From Liquidambar formosana (Eukaryota > Streptophyta > Magnoliopsida > Saxifragales > Altingiaceae), in the NCBI GenBank assembly GCA_039720395.1, contig CM077823.1:35360371-35424370 (forward strand): DNA of 64,000 bases. Reading direction: 5' to 3'. Of the stretch, positions 58,535 through 64,000 are shown one piece after another; positions within the stretch are counted from its first letter, which is position 1, and every line of letters starts with the position of its first letter. Both the position numbers and the translations under genes were made by a program. Below the pieces are notes generated by a model. It made no database searches. It had not been told where the DNA came from and saw only the letters and a list, made by a program, of their open reading frames with translations.

Positions 58535-59038
58535 ATGAACATGCATGTTCACAAATACAAATTGACATTAGAATTTTTATTGGAAGAGGTAGGAAAATTT
58601 AATCACGTGCTCTAATTGGATTGGTTTCTGTTTTATTATATTTTCTATTTCGGGGTCAAATCATGCGGATTGAAACATTTCAGTTTATGTGCATATAAAT
58701 ACATTATAATTAGGCAGCTTGCTTGTTAACTACGTGTATTATGTAATACTCCTCCTCCCAATAAGCAAAGTCAAATTGGGATAATAAACAAATAAATAAA
58801 ATAACATAGTAAAATAGTCGGATTCAAGACATCATTTTAATTTAATTTTTTTTCATTTGCTTATATCATCGTCCATGGTTTCTTAGATTGTTTGCAATTT
58901 TTTTCCAATTTTTTTTGTCAACGAGTGAGTGGATTAGCTCAAGCTCATGTTGGCTAGCTACTTGGCTTGAGGACAACTTAAACCTATAGATTTGCAAACA
59001 AAAGACATGTCCCCGTCCAATTGATTTTTTTAATATGT

Positions 59039-59043
<5 letters not shown>

Positions 59044-59101
<58 letters not shown>

Positions 59102-59103
59102 TC
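59044..59103. repeat. (AT)n followed by (ATGT)n microsatellite
   Basis: AT units (59044-59075) pass directly into a tetranucleotide ATGT array (to 59103). The stretch 58535-59043 around it is AT-rich and has nothing recognisable. Confidence 0.95.
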
Positions 59104-59307
59104 CTAGTTCATGATCAGTGGGCTAGATCCCAGTTTGAACCAAATCCTAGTGACAAAATTATTGTTATTTTATAAACTGGAATTTATTCACTTGTATCCC
59201 AATTAAAAATTTGTTTTGAAATTTGAGTAAAGCTCTCATTTCCTATGAATTTTTGTAAAATGTCAAAATGTCATTTTATTCGATTGACATTTTGACAGAG
59301 CAAAATA

Positions 59308-59344
<37 letters not shown>

Positions 59345-59345
<1 letters not shown>

Positions 59346-59512
59346 ATGATGATCAGGTAAGCACGTGCTGATATAACTTATATTAAAACCTGCATTGGGA
59401 GTTGTACCTTGTGCATTAGTGAGATGTGAGGTGTATTGAATCAATGCAAGGGTACAACCCCCAATGCATAGTGCTGATGTAACTTATATCAGCACGTGCT
59501 GATGGGATCACC
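59345..59512 (+). mobile_element. Palindromic TA-flanked MITE with agcacgtgctgat ends
   Basis: The ends agcacgtgctgatataa face each other as near-perfect inverted repeats; each end is itself a palindrome (agcacgtgct). The core has attgggagttgtacc and ggtacaacccccaatgcat, also an inverted pair. TA microsatellite lies directly on the left (59310-59343) and a shorter one on the right (59514-59526). Relatives: about 5700-5872 and 26740-26850. Confidence 0.7.
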
Positions 59513-59530
59513 TCTATATATATATAGCTT

Positions 59531-59832
<302 letters not shown>

Positions 59833-59920
59833 CACCTATAGAATGTCCTACACCTTTTGGGATAAGTCAGACAATGCATAACCGTGTATGACATTCATGC
59901 GCATACACGTGAATATTACA

Positions 59921-60218
59921 TTTAGTTTCAATTCCAAACATGTGAAACATCAGGTAAATGATCAAAATCATATATATATATTAATTATAATATATAAATA
60001 TATAAATATATGCTTATTATTTACACATTACACACCAAACACAATATAAAGATCTCAGTAAACTACAAAACTTTCAGTTCCGGTTCCAGACATGTAAAAC
60101 ATCAGGTAAATAATCAAGATTATATATATTTTAATTATATTATATAAATATAAATATAGGCTTATTATTTACAAATTACACACCAAACACACTATAAAGA
60201 TCCCAGTAGACTACAATG
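59921..60218. repeat. Tandem duplication, unit about 150 bp
   Basis: Copy 1 (59921-60071) and copy 2 (60072-60218) share catgtRaaacatcaggtaaa, gcttattatttaca and acaccaaacaca in order, with moderate divergence in the TA-rich centre. Non-coding. Confidence 0.85.
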
Positions 60219-60859
60219 GCGACCAGTAAAGACAGACAAAATCAATCAATGATCCTTAGTTGGGGGCCGAAATTAATGACTTAGTGCATATCATATACTC
60301 ACGTGTTGTGAAAGCGTTTTCAGAAAGATCAAACAAAGAGGCAGCAACTGTGTCATCATAGATTTTTTTGGAAAACACTTCCCACCACATAGCTTGTCAG
60401 CGCGCTTATATTTACCCAAGAAAAAAAAAAACAGAAGCTTGTCAGCTTATGACGAGAAATGCAAATGGATCAAAGGCATGCCGCATTTCTAGTCAAGGAG
60501 AGAATCAGCCACCATTTTTGATGAGTTCTCATATTCTAGATTGATTTTTTTTTTTTCCCCTGTTTTTTTGGACCACCAAGAATTCCCCACCCCCCACACC
60601 CCCCCCCCCCCCCCCCCAAAAAAAAGCAAAAAAAAATTGACAAATGAAATATTGTGTTGCATTAAATAAATTAAGAAGAAGATATTGTTAGCACGATGAA
60701 GAGGCTTATAAGCTACCTACTAAATGCGTAGTCTAGATCGGATGATAAAGTCTGCGGTCGTCGTCCCATGTTTAGCTTTGAATTTTTGTAAGGATACTTA
60801 TCTTTATCAAATATTTTTGTACGAGTTTGTGCCTCATATGTAATGATTAAAAAAAAATA

Positions 60860-61139
60860 CTCCATTCGTCATACAAAAATAGGTCAAGTTTGACAAAACA
60901 TACAGTGTAAAAAAAAAATTATTATTACATTAACTTGTCACTTTTTAAATTCTAACTTTCCAAAAGTATGCTTCCTTAATTACTAGATATTGGGTTTTGT
61001 ATTGAAAGTAATTATTGAAACAATTAAAGTTGGTATAAGAAAATTCAAAAAAATAATGATTTGACTTTTCAAAGTAAACAAATATTCTAAGATGAAAAAA
61101 AAGTTAAAAAAATAACCTATTTTTATGAGATGGAGAGAG
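60860..61139. mobile_element. Stowaway-type MITE
   Basis: The ends ctccattcgtcatacaaaaa and ctctctccatctcataaaaa (reverse complement) are inverted and flanked by TA on each side (60858-60859, 61140-61141). It is 280 bp, AT-rich and non-coding. A different subfamily from the two at 38156 and 61883. Confidence 0.75.
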
Positions 61140-61882
61140 TAACAAAAAAAAAATTAAAAAAAAAAAGAGGACTATATGTCACAAGGGGTTTTCCTGTTTT
61201 ATATCATCTAATAATGGCTGTGAAAACTTCATAAGTTTCTTAATTCAGTGTACTTTTTTCAAGTTCTACTTGACAAATCATTTGATATTGTTGGAATAAT
61301 CGTAAAACATTATAATGTAAACTACAATGACAGATTTTCTCATGGTAATTGTGTTCACACAAGCCATCATCTTTCAAGCAATATATATTACAACATGAAA
61401 CATGTTGATTGGTAAAAATAAGAGGCAGCTGTTTGGTCAGCCATTTATGACTGAGAAAATGGATTTCGAGAAATCTTTCCAAATAGGAGTATTGCTTAAA
61501 GTGGACTGTACATCCACGCAAATAGAGTATTTTACCATTAAAACACAAGTCACTTCACCTTAAACATGCTTAGCACATGACACCCCCTCACCTCATGCTG
61601 TGGCACTGAGATTGACAATAAGGCCCCCTTTTGTTTTTTTTGGCCAAGGATTATAAAATTCTATAAAAATTTGATCCTTACAAATCACCCTTACCTCCCC
61701 TTTAAAAAAAAAAAAAAAAAAAAGAGAGAGAGAAGAGAAGAAGAAAGAAGAAGAAGATAACTCTTAAATTAGCTCAAAATTTATTTTGTGTGATGGATTT
61801 GTTTAAGCCCGTTCTTCATATAACAGCGTATAGCAGATATTATGTGTTTTGAAGGGGCACCACAACCAAATAATCTTTATTA

Positions 61883-62134
61883 CTCTCTCTGTTTCTAAAA
61901 AAAGTGATTTATTTTTCATTTTGAGATATTTCAAAATTATTATCACGTTTTACAAGTCATTAATTTTTTTGATTCATTTCTTAAAATACTTTTAAAAGGG
62001 TATTATTTCTTTTTCTAATATTTTACATATTTAAGAGTAAAATTAAAATTTCAAAACATATAAAATATTTAATAAAGTTTTCTTGGAAAAACATATTTTT
62101 TTAAAAAGAATTATAAATTTGAATGGGGAAGGAG
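61883..62134. mobile_element. Stowaway-type MITE, relative of 38156-38416
   Basis: 252 bp flanked by TA (61881-61882, 62135-62136). It aligns along its whole length with the element upstream of SCPL-B: shared atttcaaaattattRtcac, aagtcattRattttttt and aRtRttttcttR blocks. It is more decayed at its ends. Confidence 0.8.
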
Positions 62135-62136
62135 TA

Positions 62137-62960
62137 CAAATTTAAGACAAGGCAAATGGTGTGACTGACAATAAGTTGACAATGGCAACAATTATAGAAA
62201 GGGTAAGATAGTAGATAAGACTATTCCCATTCCCCGACAAAGGAGGCAAAGAAAGTCAAATTCATGGTCGCAAGTGGGGAAAATTTCTGTTGGCAAAAAG
62301 GGTCCCTTTGTGCATCTCTAAGCAAGCATGCCTGCCCCGGCCCCCAATAAAATCAAGAAAACCATCAAAACCATTGGCCTAAAGTGTTGATCACTGCTTG
62401 TTTTTCTACATTTGGAATGTCTTGCCTCAACGACCAGTGCACCCATCAATTGACAGCTAACCTCTCACATTTCAGAAATCCTCATGCATCGTTTAGGCAA
62501 ACGTTCATGTTATTGTTGCCAAGCTCATTTGATAAAGACATCATGGGTTAGGTTTGGGATTCTTGCTTTTGCTATTAGTGGATAATAAGAAAATAAAAAA
62601 ATGAAAAGGGGTGGGGTGAGGGGCGAAATAATGTGATTCATGCTTCTGTTGAGTGCCACATGAAACTAAATTTCCTCGCTTGAAAGAGTTGAGAAAATAA
62701 TTGGAAAGTATAACACCGCCCAAATAAAATAACATGGGCGCGAGACTTACATATCATGCAAGTCTTACCTATGGATGATTAAACTCTTAAATCCAAGGTT
62801 GGGCTCCTGTTGATATTAAGTCTCAATCCAAGCATGCCAAATAAGCATTATGCAATCCCTTTCTACAACCTTCACTAGTTAATCCTGCTCATATTTGGTT
62901 TCCAGCTTAAGAAGAGAGAAATAAGAGCTAAACAATTTTCATCCTTTTATTCATCGGGAG

Positions 62961-62994
<34 letters not shown>

Positions 62995-63166
62995 TGGACC
63001 CAACTTCTACACTTTTTTGAAAAAACCTGCCTTCATAGGCACATTATTAGAAATTGAAATTCGAAAAATATATGTATTATGGATTAATAGTATTTTTTAA
63101 AAAATAATCACATTTTTATATTTTCAATAAGCATAAGAGTTCCCCCTTCTTCTTCTTTCTTCTTCT

Positions 63167-63216
<50 letters not shown>

Positions 63217-64000
63217 GGTACCAAAATTTTAACTTTGACTAGTTTAACTCTACATCTGCTAATTTCACCCAACTACAACTATTGCCCAATTTATATCTGT
63301 TAATTTCCATGTGAAGGTAACTTGTTAATGGTTGATTTTATAAAAGTGAGAAATCAACTCTAAGACTTTTTTCCTTTGAGTTTGCAATTTCCATGGTTGT
63401 TAGGTGTAAATGAAGTGTATGAAAGTAAATTTCTTGACGATTGATTTTATGATAGTGGAAAATCAAATTCAAGACTTTTCCTTTGGAATTTGCAATTTCA
63501 TGGTTGTTAAGTGTAAATGAAGTATATGGAGGTAAACTTCTTGACAGTCTTATAAGGGTGGAAAATCAAACTAAAGACTTTTTCCTCCGAATTTGCAATT
63601 TCCATGGTTGCTAGGTATAAATGAAGTGCAGAAGGGTTCAAAAAAAAAAGGATTTCAAACTGTGAGCCCTACCCGTATTGAAAGCAAATTAAATTCTCTG
63701 AAACCTCCTCCTGCACAGCACATTGACTTCATCACTCTTATCACCACAAATCTATCTATCAAATCACCATTTTAACACTCTGGACCTCTGCATTGACTAC
63801 CGCAATCAAATCGATAATCATCATTACTCCTTTTCAAATTCAAAAAAATAAAAATAAATAAACAACCCAAGATTTAAATAAATAAATAAGAAAATCAGAG
63901 GCTCCCGTATTTTATTTTTGCTGGTAACAAATTAAGGGGGAAATTTAGATTAGTTGGGTTATGAGAAAATAATTATAGCTCAGGTTATTTCTTAGTTTTT
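62137..64000. other. Right-end intergenic sequence
   Basis: Apart from the tandem repeat at 63300-63640 it holds A and T homopolymers (62960-62989 and 63170-63211) and AT-rich spacer. Short open frames (62541-62735 minus, 63593-63775 plus) show no family features. No gene is supported. Confidence 0.5.
63300..63640. repeat. Three-unit tandem repeat, period about 103-108 bp
   Basis: tttgcaatttccatggttg starts near 63381, 63489 (one base missing) and 63592; each unit continues with gtRtaaatgaagtRtat and a gaaaatcaaa segment. A partial unit precedes. Non-coding. Confidence 0.85.

Overview
This 64 kb window is nuclear DNA from a flowering plant, most likely a dicot. The evidence is AT-rich spacers, GT-AG introns, plant-specific gene families and a dense load of plant mobile elements (Copia, LINE, SINE, hAT, Mutator-like, Helitron, Stowaway). 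I see no basis for naming a species. There is no prokaryotic, organellar or viral gene, no CRISPR array, no rRNA gene and no functional tRNA gene.

Genes from left to right. (1) A carboxylesterase (CXE) gene lies on the minus strand at 1784-2922, with two exons and one single-base frameshift. (2) A six-exon gene at 8522-14308 (+) encodes a membrane-anchored sulfotransferase-like P-loop protein and carries two single-base insertions. (3) A six-exon gene at 18477-30414 (+) encodes an RBP47-type protein with three RRMs and is intact; its first intron is almost 7 kb and full of nested transposons. (4) A serine carboxypeptidase-like (SCPL) cluster occupies 33825-53359 (+): SCPL-A (nine exons, one-base deletion), SCPL-B (eight exons, intact), SCPL-A' (3' fragment, catalytic His lost), SCPL-B' (intact) and SCPL-D (pseudogene). 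(5) A compact five-coding-exon LSM8 gene at 54342-55484 (-) is intact. It was found by joining exons too short to stand out as open frames. The last 7.2 kb hold no gene that I can see.

The SCPL cluster grew by segmental duplication. The block 35911-42594 (last exons of SCPL-A, the spacer, all of SCPL-B and its downstream flank) is repeated at 44265-50476. Comparing the copies gives natural empty sites for a Stowaway MITE and a second inverted-repeat element that sit only in copy 1. A solo LTR with a 5-bp target duplication and a relic of an SCPL upstream region lie between the copies.

Many elements have clean boundaries: a hAT-type element with an 8-bp duplication in an RBP47 intron, a 5'-truncated LINE with a duplication of about 12-16 bp, a tRNA-derived SINE, a 325-bp Helitron between A and T, and a Mutator-like MITE with a 10-bp duplication. 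I did not find a convincing new biological system. The most informative items are the history of the SCPL array, the four single-base frameshifts in otherwise conserved genes, and the palindromic elements flanked by TA repeats. All exon borders come from GT/AG sites, frame continuity and remembered family patterns, not from transcripts or database searches.
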